DNA from: Nitzschia sp. pyKryTriq1
Taxonomy: Eukaryota > Bacillariophyta > Bacillariophyceae > Bacillariales > Bacillariaceae
Assembly (NCBI GenBank): GCA_956465555.1
Contig: OY101116.1
Span: 3,410,001 to 3,474,000 of the forward strand
Length of the DNA stretch: 64,000 bases
Direction: 5' to 3'
In this document: one piece after another, positions 10,265 to 19,555 of the stretch
How positions within the stretch are numbered: the first letter of the stretch is position 1
Layout: every line of letters begins with the position of its first letter
Translations under genes and position numbers: made by a program
Notes under the pieces: model-generated
Told to the model about the DNA's origin: nothing
The model's database searches: none
Seen by the model: the letters and a program-made list of their open reading frames with translations, nothing else

Positions 10265-11467
10265 CTATACATCTTGAGAATTGGACTTTTTCGTAAAGAA
10301 GCGTTTGACCGTGTCCACCACATTCTCCATAGTCTCGTCCAAGGCTTGCGCTGGAAGAAACAAATCCGTGACCATCCGTTCTCGTTTGACTCTTTCTGCT
10401 TCCTTCATTGCCTCCTTGATTTCTCGCCGCGAGTAACCCGCCTGTTTGATGAGTAGGAAACGACGGTCATAGTAACTCAGCACCAAGTCATGAGATGTGC
10501 GTCGAGGTTGCCTTGATTCCTCGTAATGATCAATCGGGTGCGTCTCTTCAGCTTCATAGTCCCAGTCTAGCTGGACAGGGGGGCCGAAACTACAACTAGG
10601 ATTGTCCGAAATCGCTGGAGGATACTCGCGAATGCTCAAGCTCGAAAATGAAACAGTTCGCTGCAAGCTACCCTCGGCCGAGTCCTTTCTAGACAGGCCT
10701 TGTCCAAAAGAAGAGATCTTTTTCAACGACGGCTTTTTGGTCAAAGGAGCATGTGACTGGCTGAAGCTGCTGCTACTGCTGCCGTGAGTGATGCATTCCA
10801 TGGGCAACGAATGAGCGCGATCACTAGATTTCAGTTTCGTGAACGATCGAAAATGAGAGGACGAAAGTGACTGCAACTCATGCTCCTTTGTGGAAATTGA
10901 AGAAGCGTCCTCCTCTGGTTCAGTTTCCAAAAACAAACCCGTGTTGCTCGGTACCTTTGGGGTCGAAGAATCTTCGATTATTTGTCCAAAAATATTGCGC
11001 TTGGGCGCCGGAGTGGAGCTATCACGCGTGGAGGAGGTCATTGGCGGAGGAATATCCAAGACAGAAACAGGAGAAGCCTTGGTGACTGAGGTAGATATTG
11101 ATGATTCGCCCATGAAAAACTCTTCTAACTTTGCGATGGCAGCCTGGCGGTGCTGTTGCTGATCTACAACCTTGGAAACTTGTTGCCTCGTTCTCGAGTC
11201 GGCAACGTTATTTTCGTTTTCTTCCTCTTCTTCATCCATCGGGAGAAAGAAATCCACGTCTTCAGTAGTCCGGATCGAATCATCGGCCAACTGCGAGGGA
11301 GAAAAAGCGCGATCTTCGGGGATGCTGCTTTGTTCCAGTAAAGTCTGCATAAACTCTTGCGCGTCTTCCGCCAAGTTCACAGGAACGGAGCTGGATCGCT
11401 TCACCAACAATTTGGTAGATGATTTCAGCGTGGACTTTCGCGGCCGGTACATGCTCATGGACATCAT
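10265..11467 (-). CDS. Unknown Ser/Thr-rich, mostly disordered protein
   Basis: The frame encodes 400 aa from the ATG at 11467 (MMSMSMYRPRKS). An in-frame GTG-initiated extension upstream has no ATG. I recognise no family. Most of the protein is polar and low in complexity, with a run of acidic residues (MDEEEEENENN) near residue 80 and many Ser-rich segments that look like phosphorylation targets. The only well-ordered part is at the C-terminus, about residues 335-390: a helical stretch around SYYDRRFLLIKQAGYSRRE followed by a Glu/Lys/Arg-rich helix. This may be the conserved core. No signal peptide or membrane segment is seen. It converges with cathepsin copy B across a 185-bp spacer. Confidence 0.65.
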   Translation of the reverse strand: MMSMSMYRPRKSTLKSSTKLLVKRSSSVPVNLAEDAQEFMQTLLEQSSIPEDRAFSPSQLADDSIRTTEDVDFFLPMDEEEEENENNVADSRTRQQVSKVVDQQQHRQAAIAKLEEFFMGESSISTSVTKASPVSVLDIPPPMTSSTRDSSTPAPKRNIFGQIIEDSSTPKVPSNTGLFLETEPEEDASSISTKEHELQSLSSSHFRSFTKLKSSDRAHSLPMECITHGSSSSSFSQSHAPLTKKPSLKKISSFGQGLSRKDSAEGSLQRTVSFSSLSIREYPPAISDNPSCSFGPPVQLDWDYEAEETHPIDHYEESRQPRRTSHDLVLSYYDRRFLLIKQAGYSRREIKEAMKEAERVKRERMVTDLFLPAQALDETMENVVDTVKRFFTKKSNSQDV

Positions 11468-12471
11468 CTTGCTATATAATACTTTGGAAGTCGGATCGAT
11501 GGATATGAACTGATTATGTACAGTGTCCACTCAAAGAAATCGAACTGCTTCCGCTACTTGTTTGTTCCAGCCGGGGAAAATAGTATGGTGCGAATTCGTA
11601 TTGTATCGTCAACAAGGCATGGGGGTTGCTTCTATTCTGTGGGGTTGAGGAGAGGTGTTTTTTTAAAAAATATAGCAAAGCAGTGGTACCTCGTTTGTAC
11701 TCGTACCGTGTATCAAGAGAGAGGAGCATACAGTTCGTGGTGCCCACTCCGATCCCAAACCAACGTTCGCAATCAAACAAGCGCGAGATGATGATGAGAG
11801 AAGAAGAAAAGGAAGAAGGCGATGCGATGACGATGACGATGATGCGAACTTCAAACCGCGAGGCATGCATCGGCAAAAATAATGGCGCGCCCACCACGAC
11901 GTACGTGTACGGTACAGTACAGTACCAGGTACCGGTGTGATACAGGTACATACGATACTGGACGGATGGGTGTTCAAATTGCCGTTGCTTGCATCGGAAC
12001 TTTTCGGAAGTTTACCCAATCGGAAACATCACAGCACGAAAAGAACTTTGGTCTGTACTTCGCTTCGTGAGTGAGCCCACGCACCAACGCACTGACCACT
12101 AACTGACGTCGGTTCGTGTGCCGTGCGTAAAGTATGACATGTGACATGTATGTGACATTACGTGAGGAGCGTCTGTCGGGCGGCGGGGGGCATTCCGTCA
12201 AAACAGAATTGGGAATAAGGAATCTGACGAGTACAAGTATTTTATTGTGACGACGGGAAGTCGCCTGAGGGTCTGCGCGCACTTTCCCGTTGAAATTCCC
12301 GCCACCCACACCACCCACCACCCTTTCATTTTGTCTCTCTCAAAGAAAAACAACGAAATAGAATCTCTCGAGCTTGTTCCTCGATTCATTCATACTTCCA
12401 CAATCCTATCTGTAACCTCACATGCAGTTAAAGGATAGAATCAAAACCAATTGAACAATTAAAACTCCAAG
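11468..12471. promoter_or_regulatory. Divergent spacer between unknown protein and NOG2 gene
   Basis: About 1 kb separates two divergent starts and no gene is seen. TATATAAT lies at about 11472-11479, very close to the minus-strand ATG. A GTAC island with GTACAGTACAGTACC and TACCGGT lies at about 11899-11940. A GC-rich run (GGGCGGCGGGGGG) is near 12180. Confidence 0.5.
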
Positions 12472-14283
12472 ATGCCAGGTGGTGCTCAAAGCCGTACAAA
12501 TGCCTTGCCACGGACCGGAGCGTCCTCCAAGGTCGGCAAAGGCCGCGACAATCCCAAGGGTGGGCACCGTAGTGCCGAAAAGATCAATAGACTGCGACTG
12601 TACAATTCCAAGCCGATGCGTAACAAGAAAGGAATCGTAGTGGGTGGAGACTTCATGATGAAAAATCGAGCTGGTGATCGTGAAATCACAGCAGAAACAG
12701 GAAGGATTGCCCCCGATCGTCGCTGGTTCGGCAACACTCGAGTTGTCGATCCAAAGCAGCTCGATACTTTTCGTCAGGAAATGACAGAATCGGTCGCTGA
12801 TCCGTACAGCGTCGTCGTCAAGCGCAAAAAGATCCCCATGGGGCTGTTGCGAGAAGCATCAGAACGCGAAGCTCCTCCCAGCCAGGCGCTATTGGAACAG
12901 GAGCCGTTTGAGCATGCCTTCGGCAGCAAGTCGAAACGAAAACGAGTCAAGCTGGATCAACTCATGCTTGCTCGTGAAGAGAAGGATGCTGCGGAAAGCA
13001 AGGCGAACAAGAAAACTAGGAGAGTTGGTGGACAGTCGGAAGTTGTAGAAACTTCAATTTCTAATGAGGCTGACGCGTACTCGAAGCTATTGCAAGTAGC
13101 GCAAAAGAGTCATGACACCTACGAAACGATCAATACTCGAGAAGGGATCGTGCCCTGGGGCCGCGATTCTAACATCGAGCGAACAGAGGGCGAAAACGTA
13201 GACTGGCGCCACGAGAAAAAGGATGACCTTTTCTTGAAGGGTCAATCTAAGCGTATTTGGGGCGAGTTCTTCAAGGTCGTGGACTGTTCGGATGTTGTAC
13301 TGCATATCATTGACGCTCGTAACGTTCCTGGAACACGGTGCAGTATGATCGAGAGACACATTCGCGATAACGCCTCTCACAAACATCTAGTTTTTGTGCT
13401 GAACAAGATTGATCTGGTACCTAACTGGGTGGCCAAGCGCTGGATGGGTGAACTGGCCAAGGACCGACCAACCATTGCTTTCCATTCTTCCCTCACTAAT
13501 GCCTTTGGAAAGGGAGCCTTGATTAATTTGCTCCGTCAGTTCGGCAAGCTGCACGAGGACAAGAAGCAGATCAGTGTGGGTGTTATTGGTTATCCCAACG
13601 TTGGAAAGAGTAGTGTGATCAACACACTCATTTCGAAAAAATCGTGCAAGGTGGCACCAATTCCTGGTGAAACGAAGATTTGGCAGTACATTACTCTGTT
13701 CAAGCGCATTTCACTAATTGACTGCCCAGGAGTTGTCGTTGACACTGCCGGTGATAGTGAAACTGATTCGGTTCTCAAAGGAGTTGTCCGGGCGGAACGT
13801 TTGGAAAATCCGGAGGATTTCGTGCAGGCCATCTGCGAGAAAGTAAAACGCGAGCACATTGCTGGGCAGTACAAGCTCACGAAAGAAGAATCCAACTGGG
13901 AATCAGCCATGGAACTCATGGAAACGGTCGCGAAGAAGGCTGGTCGTCTTTTGAAAGGCGGTGAACCATGCCTACGCAGTGCTGCAATTACCATCATTAA
14001 TGATTTCCAGCGTGGACGGCTCCCGCACTATGTAGCGCCACCCGAGCTCAAGGAGGAAGAGGCTCCTAGTGCGACAAACTCGTCTGCTGCTAAAATTGAA
14101 GGAGTGGAACCTGACGCGCAAAATTTGGACGAAATTGGAGAGGAGAACATGAAAGGCGCGGACGAAGAAGATCAGGCTGAAGAAACAGAACACGGAGAGG
14201 AGTTAAAAGCCGGAGTGGCCGAAGCCATCGGCGATGAAGAAGATGAGGAACCAAAAATTGCTGCCGGAGAGTGGGACGACTAA
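12472..14283 (+). CDS. NOG2: Nucleolar GTP-binding protein 2 (NOG2/GNL2)
   Basis: A single exon encodes 603 aa. NOG2 is a nucleolar and nuclear GTPase needed for late 60S ribosomal-subunit maturation. The N-terminal NGP1NT region is basic and typical (NRLRLYNSKPMRNKKG). The GTPase is circularly permuted, as in the YlqF/YawG family: the G4 motif NKID at about residue 311 precedes G1 GYPNVGKSSV at about residue 373 and G3 DCPG at about residue 417. The pattern IPGETK before the switch region is also family-typical. The C-terminal 90 residues are strongly acidic (Glu/Asp-rich), as in homologues. Length is somewhat below the usual animal protein, the tail being shorter. Confidence 0.95.
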   Translation: MPGGAQSRTNALPRTGASSKVGKGRDNPKGGHRSAEKINRLRLYNSKPMRNKKGIVVGGDFMMKNRAGDREITAETGRIAPDRRWFGNTRVVDPKQLDTFRQEMTESVADPYSVVVKRKKIPMGLLREASEREAPPSQALLEQEPFEHAFGSKSKRKRVKLDQLMLAREEKDAAESKANKKTRRVGGQSEVVETSISNEADAYSKLLQVAQKSHDTYETINTREGIVPWGRDSNIERTEGENVDWRHEKKDDLFLKGQSKRIWGEFFKVVDCSDVVLHIIDARNVPGTRCSMIERHIRDNASHKHLVFVLNKIDLVPNWVAKRWMGELAKDRPTIAFHSSLTNAFGKGALINLLRQFGKLHEDKKQISVGVIGYPNVGKSSVINTLISKKSCKVAPIPGETKIWQYITLFKRISLIDCPGVVVDTAGDSETDSVLKGVVRAERLENPEDFVQAICEKVKREHIAGQYKLTKEESNWESAMELMETVAKKAGRLLKGGEPCLRSAAITIINDFQRGRLPHYVAPPELKEEEAPSATNSSAAKIEGVEPDAQNLDEIGEENMKGADEEDQAEETEHGEELKAGVAEAIGDEEDEEPKIAAGEWDD

Positions 14284-14883
14284 AAGAGGATGACATAACA
14301 TCTGGTCGAAACTCGTCTGCCGAGTGCAGCATTCTTTTACAGAGTGTCGTGGCGCAATCTCGACATCAATACTATAGGTTTCATTTTACGAGTACGATTA
14401 CTATATCCAATGGACAAGAACCAGTATCGAGGCAATACGAATTTGTCGTATAAAATTTTAGCACGCCCACTAACGACTGACTTGATGTATGTTTGCCATT
14501 GTTTTTGAAGTTTTCGAGGGCGCCGTGACCGTGGCGCTCCAACTTTTCTGGACTGAGTGTCTGTACGCTCGTGTCGAGGTGCGACCGAGTGCAGAGAAGT
14601 GGTGCTGTTCGAAATACTTTATGGCGGTCGCGTCTCCGAAAGAAACATCTTGGGCGATGCGAGCGATCAATACAATCGAAAACTCAAGCTAGCTATTTTC
14701 GAATATGGGGAGGGAGTGTCAGCCAAAGCCAAGCACATAATTTACCAACGGATCAAGATTGGTCCGGGAACTTTCTTTTGTACACAATAGAGGTACAAAT
14801 CGAAACGCGTCGTCTCTCCGAAAATCTGAGTTGACAGGCTTTGGTTCGAAAATTTGGGTACATTCGATTCGAACATACCACAA
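14284..14883. other. Spacer with a possible decayed or exonic fragment
   Basis: This 600-bp spacer has no clear gene. A frame at 14557-14790 without any ATG reads like protein (see separate entry). A single GAGTACG unit lies near 14390 but no TACCGGTA. The spacer may also hold a 5' leader exon of the downstream CRC gene. Confidence 0.4.
14557..14790 (+). pseudogene. Possible fragment of a DUF6824-like domain
   Basis: A 77-codon open frame lacks any ATG. Its pattern of YGGRVSERNILGDAS, then a Tyr/Asn-Arg-Lys-Leu helix, then AKAKHIIYQRIK and GPGTFF recalls by eye the diatom-expanded DUF6824 module: GRGG, then GN, then a helix with a Tyr, then K..I....I...G.RFL. The resemblance is weak and unconfirmed. 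It could be a decayed copy, an exon of an unannotated gene, or chance. The stop at 14788-14790 ends it before any further domain. Confidence 0.2.
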
Positions 14884-16632
14884 ATGCCAGAGCAGGGTTG
14901 TTTTCATAATTTGGAAGGCATCCGAGCTGCCACAAAAGCAAAGACGACGGCAAATATCATGGAGAGCGTTGCGTCCTACACCTCCCCCGCCAACGATCGC
15001 GGCGATTTGTCAAGCCGCCTAGTACCCAATAGTGTGAGGACATCTGCGGCTATTTCAGGAAGATTTATTGCTGCCGGGCGCCGGAAAGTCATGGTGGTGC
15101 GAGTCGATGAACTCCCAGCAGAAGAAACACGAGATGAACCTCAGCTGGCACCTCAACGATGGGAAAGTGAGAGGGGCTGGAAACGTCCAACTGCTCCTAA
15201 ATCAGTAGTAAACTACGAACGAGTGCTCCGCGACGCTAACGGATCAACTCGTCATAGTCAAGAAGGCCAACCGTATCTCGAGTTGTCTAGACGGGACCAT
15301 GTGCGCCACCACTGGCATCAACAGCCCCTCACTGACCACCACTGGTACCACGCTGAAAGAGGCCAACCTTCTGCCAACCATGCTCACTACATGACTTCAG
15401 AGCGCCCACATCATCATGCTACAGGCGGAATGGTCCCCGTTTCCTCCACCGAGGATGAAGTGATAGCGCGGCAACAACGCACTTCATCGTATGGGTCCGT
15501 CGGCGGTAGGTCAACCTACACAAGTGCCATGCATTCGTCCCGGCCATCCCATATATATCAGAGCAGTAATGGCCCTGCTACAAGCAGCTCTGATGTTGGG
15601 CGTCCTCGTTCCAACTTTCACCACCAAGGAATGCAATCTTCCGTCGTGATAATCCCCAAGAACATTCAAATCCCCAAGGAAATAGTTCCACCCTCCAAGT
15701 CATCTACTCGTATGTTGCGGACGGAGTTTGAAGCCTCATCGTCGCCAACAGAATATGGCCCCGTTGGAAAACGTTCCAATAGTTCTAGCGAGGGTACCAA
15801 CTCACCCCAGGTCAAGAGGGCCAAGACATCCAGCGGACCGGACACTGCCCGATTGGAAGGAAAATTCGACAAGTTGGACCTATTGTGCTCTGCTACCTTG
15901 GAGCTCGGGCCACTTCAAGATAATCCCACTGGATGCAGCTGTCCGAAATCGAAGTGCATTGCCCTGTATTGTGATTGTTTCAAGGCCGGTCGGCGTTGCG
16001 ATCCACATACGTGCACATGTCTCAACTGCAAGAACACCGTGGCAGAAAGTGGTCCCAATGGAGCAAGATCGAAGGTATGCGGAGAATAGGTTGGTACATG
16101 ACCGACCTGTCCACCAGTTCGAAGTTCGAGGCTAACCAATCGATTTCTTTGTCCACAGGCCATTCAATCTATCCTAGCTCGGAATCCAAGAGCCTTTACC
16201 AGCGGTGGTAGTAACGCGACTACCAACAAGCTCCCTCCCGGCGAAGCCTGCAATTGCATTCGCTCCCGTTGCCTCAAACTGTACTGCACTTGCTTTCAAG
16301 TGGGCAAGATCTGCAACCCCAATGCTTGTACATGTGTTGGATGCTTGAATACCCACGAGACGGGTGGACACCGTAAAGCGGCGATTGAAGCGACCCTGGA
16401 AAAGCGTCCCGACGCCTTTGACAAACCCAAAGTAAAGGAAGTCGGCTCTGGATGTGCCTGCAAGAACAACCGATGTATTCGCAAATATTGTGAATGTTTT
16501 CGGACCAACCTGGCTTGCACGCGAAAATGCTCTTGTCGGGACTGCGAGAATCAAGAATCGTCATCACCTGTACCAATGGAGACGGAACCTCTCGACTCTT
16601 CTTCCACACGGGCAACGACCACGTCCAAGTAG
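14884..16632 (+). CDS. CRC/Tesmin-TSO1-like CXC-domain DNA-binding protein
   Basis: Two exons (14884-16074, 16159-16632; 84-bp intron) give 554 aa. The start is the first in-frame ATG (MPEQGCFHNLEG); MESVASYTS, about 25 codons later, is an alternative. The C-terminal third carries three Cys-rich CXC motifs: GCSCPKSKCIALYCDCFKAG, then ACNCIRSRCLKLYCTCFQVG, then GCACKNNRCIRKYCECFRTN. The first spacer contains the conserved ILARNPRAF element, and TLEKRPDAF is a diverged repeat of it. CRC proteins (LIN54, tesmin, TSO1) bind TTYGAA-like promoter sites and regulate cell-cycle and developmental genes. Family members usually have two CXC motifs, so the third is unusual. The N-terminal 330 residues are His/Ser/Pro-rich and probably disordered. 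Confidence 0.88.
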
Positions 16633-17362
16633 GGCGCAATCGTTGTCAAATCCTGATCGATTGATCAATTCATTCGTTCAATGATGATTTGTCTTGACCT
16701 GCACTGTCTATTCCAACATGATCAGTAACATTAACATAGCAGGTTCAAAGCTCCTAATTACGAAAATAATGATACCGGTAGAGAACGAGAAAGATCGGGG
16801 TAATGATCGATAACGGCATCAGTGGGCTAGCACAAAGGGATATAGAATATCCTCCCGTCGGTATGATACTTGGACAGTATATATCGGTACAAGTACAGTA
16901 TACTGTGGGAAGTAGGAAGTACAAGTAGGAAGTCCTCTGAGGCCTGAGGGAGGAGCTGATGAGAAAGATGAGATAAGATTTCCAAGTCTCACTGTATTTT
17001 GCGTCATACACTTTTGCCCGCGCTTATTTTCGCTGCAGACCCTCCACGTGTTGCGCGCAGGGAGGAGGAGAGGAGAAGGAAGAGCGTTGAGAGTTGTTAT
17101 GAGATGATGAAACAAGATCCGTTTGTTTTATTAATTCATTCACTCTCTCCACTAAATAATACTCGAAAGTCCTGCATCGAACATCGAACATGAAACATGG
17201 CGCCGCTCTCCCTTGCCTGTTCCATTTTTTGAATACGTTTGAGTGGAGTGCGAGAGCATTGGTTGGAGCGTGAAAAGTGAAGAGTGGATCCCCTGAAGGC
17301 GATCGACACACGATAGTACGAGTACGAGTACTGTACGAGTACTCACTCGAGACGGCCGAAGC
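16633..17362. promoter_or_regulatory. Spacer upstream of the carnosine methyltransferase gene
   Basis: No gene is seen. TACCGGTA lies at 16773-16780, and GTACAAGTACAGTATACTG with nearby units spans about 16880-16935. A dense GTACGAGTACGAGTACTGTAC island lies at 17316-17343, only 20 bp before the start codon. Confidence 0.5.
17316..17343. repeat. GTAC island adjacent to a start codon
   Basis: Four GTAC units at 5-6 bp spacing (GTACGAGTACGAGTACTGTAC) end 20 bp before the ATG at 17363. It is the clearest example of such an island in a probable 5' leader. Confidence 0.6.
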
Positions 17363-18870
17363 ATGTCGGACAACGGTGGATCCACACACGCTCACAGGCA
17401 CTCTGGAGACCACCATAGTGATGAGACAAATCCTGGGCTACACCCGCTATCGCTGGCATACCAGACGTACATGAAACATGACAAGGAAGAGACCGATCAT
17501 TTTGCCGAGGTTGCTCGGGCCTTTCGGCAGCACGCCGCCTTTGCCATGTCACACTGGGCGAATCAGCAATATCGACTCCACTCGTTGCCGGAATCACAGC
17601 GGCAAGTCCTCCCCGACGCTTTGAAGCGCGATACAGATGATTTCAATGAACGTGCCACGCAATTCAAAGAAGCTGCCATTCGGAATCAGTTCTGTTTGGA
17701 TTGCATTCTGAGACATGCTGGCGTTCCTCACTCGCAAGAAATTACCAGCATGGCACAAACAGCGGGCGATTCGCAAATGTCGAAAGTATCGTCAGTTTTG
17801 AAGAGCTTGGCACGCGACTGGTCGGCGGATGGTCGAGCGGAACGGGAGATGGCATATACTCCCATTATTAGTCAAATTCAGCGCTATCTTCCACCTTCAG
17901 AACTTGGGAATATTCGGCCCAAGATTTGCGTTCCAGGATCAGGTAAGTTCAAGCTTGCGCATGCATGCATATGCATGATTGCTGACACGAAAGTGCGAAG
18001 TTGCACCATGCTCGTAGTAGCCTGTAGCTTATCATTAGCTTTGTGCTCGACCCAACGATTACAGGGGTCGGTCGTTTGGCGTTTGAATTGACGAGACTAG
18101 GTTACTGCGTTCAAGGAAACGAATTTTCCTTGTACATGCTGCTCGGATCAGATTTTATTTTAAATGGTGGAATTGCGACCCCAGAACGTCCCTTGAAAAT
18201 ATCTCCCTGGTTATTGGAGTCTCGCAATGTCCACGGGCCTGGGGATGCCTTACGCGCCGTCGAAATCCCCGATGTGGATCCTTGGGCGGTCCTTTGTCCG
18301 GCAGGCAGCAAGCATCCTGAATTTTCCATGGCCGCTGGGGAATTCTTCTCAATTTATAATAACCCCAAGGAGGCTGAACAATGGGACTGCGTCGCTTCCT
18401 GCTTCTTCCTGGATGCGGTGCCATCAATCGTGGAAACTTTACAGTTGATCCACCGCATGCTCAAACCTGGAGGCATTCTCGTCAATTTTGGGCCTCTGCT
18501 CTTCCATTGGTCTGGCCCAGCCATGAGACCCGACGACAAGTCGCGAGATGACTATCAATCTCGATATTCGTATTTGGATGAGCGCTATCTCTGTAGTGTT
18601 GACATGTGTTATGAAGATATCAAAGAGATCATGGGTAACATAGGATTTGAAATACTGGAAGAAAAGACAGGCATCAAGTGCCTCTACACGGCGGATAAGC
18701 GAAGCATGATGAACATGGTTTATCGATGCGTTAGCTTTGTTGCACGACGACGGGTCGACGTGGATACACCCATGGAAAGCGAAGACGAAGACGAAACAGG
18801 AGACGACGATGACGATGAGAATGTGCATAATTTTTTCGAGGCAAACGTTGACGTCGACGTTACCTCGTGA
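17363..18870 (+). CDS. Carnosine N-methyltransferase homologue (N2227 family)
   Basis: Two exons (17363-17942, 18065-18870; 122-bp intron) give 461 aa. The fold is an S-adenosylmethionine-dependent methyltransferase. The SAM-binding loop VPGSGVGRLAFELTRLGY is built across the splice junction and followed by QGNEFSLYMLL, the signature of the CARNMT1/UPF0586 family. Later motifs FFLDAVPSIVETL and LKPGGILVNFGPLLFHW also match. The N-terminal 60-190 region is helical, as in homologues. In animals and yeast the enzyme methylates carnosine to anserine or related histidine-containing peptides. Diatoms are not known to me to make carnosine, so the substrate may differ. The C-terminal 30 residues are very acidic (DEDETGDDDDDENVHNFF) and not part of the catalytic fold. 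Confidence 0.87.
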
Positions 18871-18959
18871 AATAATCTGATGTAGGCTTCTCTCTGATCT
18901 GACATGGTGAGTCCGTTGTTTTGTATTTGCTCCGACAGCGAATCCAGTGTGTGCCATTT

Positions 18960-19310
18960 ATGAACAACCTTCCCGAAAGGCAGGGTTGGAGGGTCGCTTT
19001 TGGTTCCCGAGAGGGAGCCACCAAATCAATTGCGACGTTCTCGTACACCGCTGGTAGAGAAATATCGTCCATCACAGCCCCCGAAATGAATATTCAATCA
19101 AGCAGGGGGTCCTTATGCGACGCAAACATTTCTGAACTCCTTACAGACAGTAGGATCGTTTCCATTCGCCCAACTCACAATGTTGTTTCGCTCGGTCCTC
19201 GCTTACGACAGAGAACGACTGAAATCCTACAAGCTAATAGTGGAACGCCATCTCCATCGGCGGCGGGTGTCGTCGTCGAAACTAACCCTTCTGCATCACA
19301 GTTGCTCTAG
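18960..19310 (+). CDS. Possible small hypothetical protein
   Basis: An ATG-initiated frame of 116 codons lies between the methyltransferase and cathepsin copy C. It has no recognised domain, signal or membrane segment. The sequence is polar with Ser/Thr/Arg, ending in SAAGVVVETNPSASQLL. Composition resembles neighbouring coding DNA more than the AT-rich spacer that follows. It could instead be part of the 3' UTR of the upstream gene. Transcript data would decide. Confidence 0.3.
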   Translation: MNNLPERQGWRVAFGSREGATKSIATFSYTAGREISSITAPEMNIQSSRGSLCDANISELLTDSRIVSIRPTHNVVSLGPRLRQRTTEILQANSGTPSPSAAGVVVETNPSASQLL

Positions 19311-19555
19311 AAGTAGCCCACAGCGGAGAAGAGCAAAGGTGTGCACGATTGATACTCTGTCCGCTATGGAGCCTTTACGCGGCAAAAAACAATTTTGAAT
19401 GCGATAAAATTAGAGCTGGGATCTAAAAACCGATCTTTTGTTTATCCTTAGCTTTTTTATTAGAGATCAAGCAATGAAAATAAATGAGCAGAATAATGCC
19501 GCCCTTGCTCGATGGCAAAAATATATCTTGCAGCAAAACGGCGAAGTCTCATCAT

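Noticed and set aside
14840-14890. GTTCGAA and TTCGAAC strings that could be a tRNA B box
   Set aside because: No A box at the right distance and no cloverleaf could be drawn on either strand. No other convincing tRNA was found in the window.
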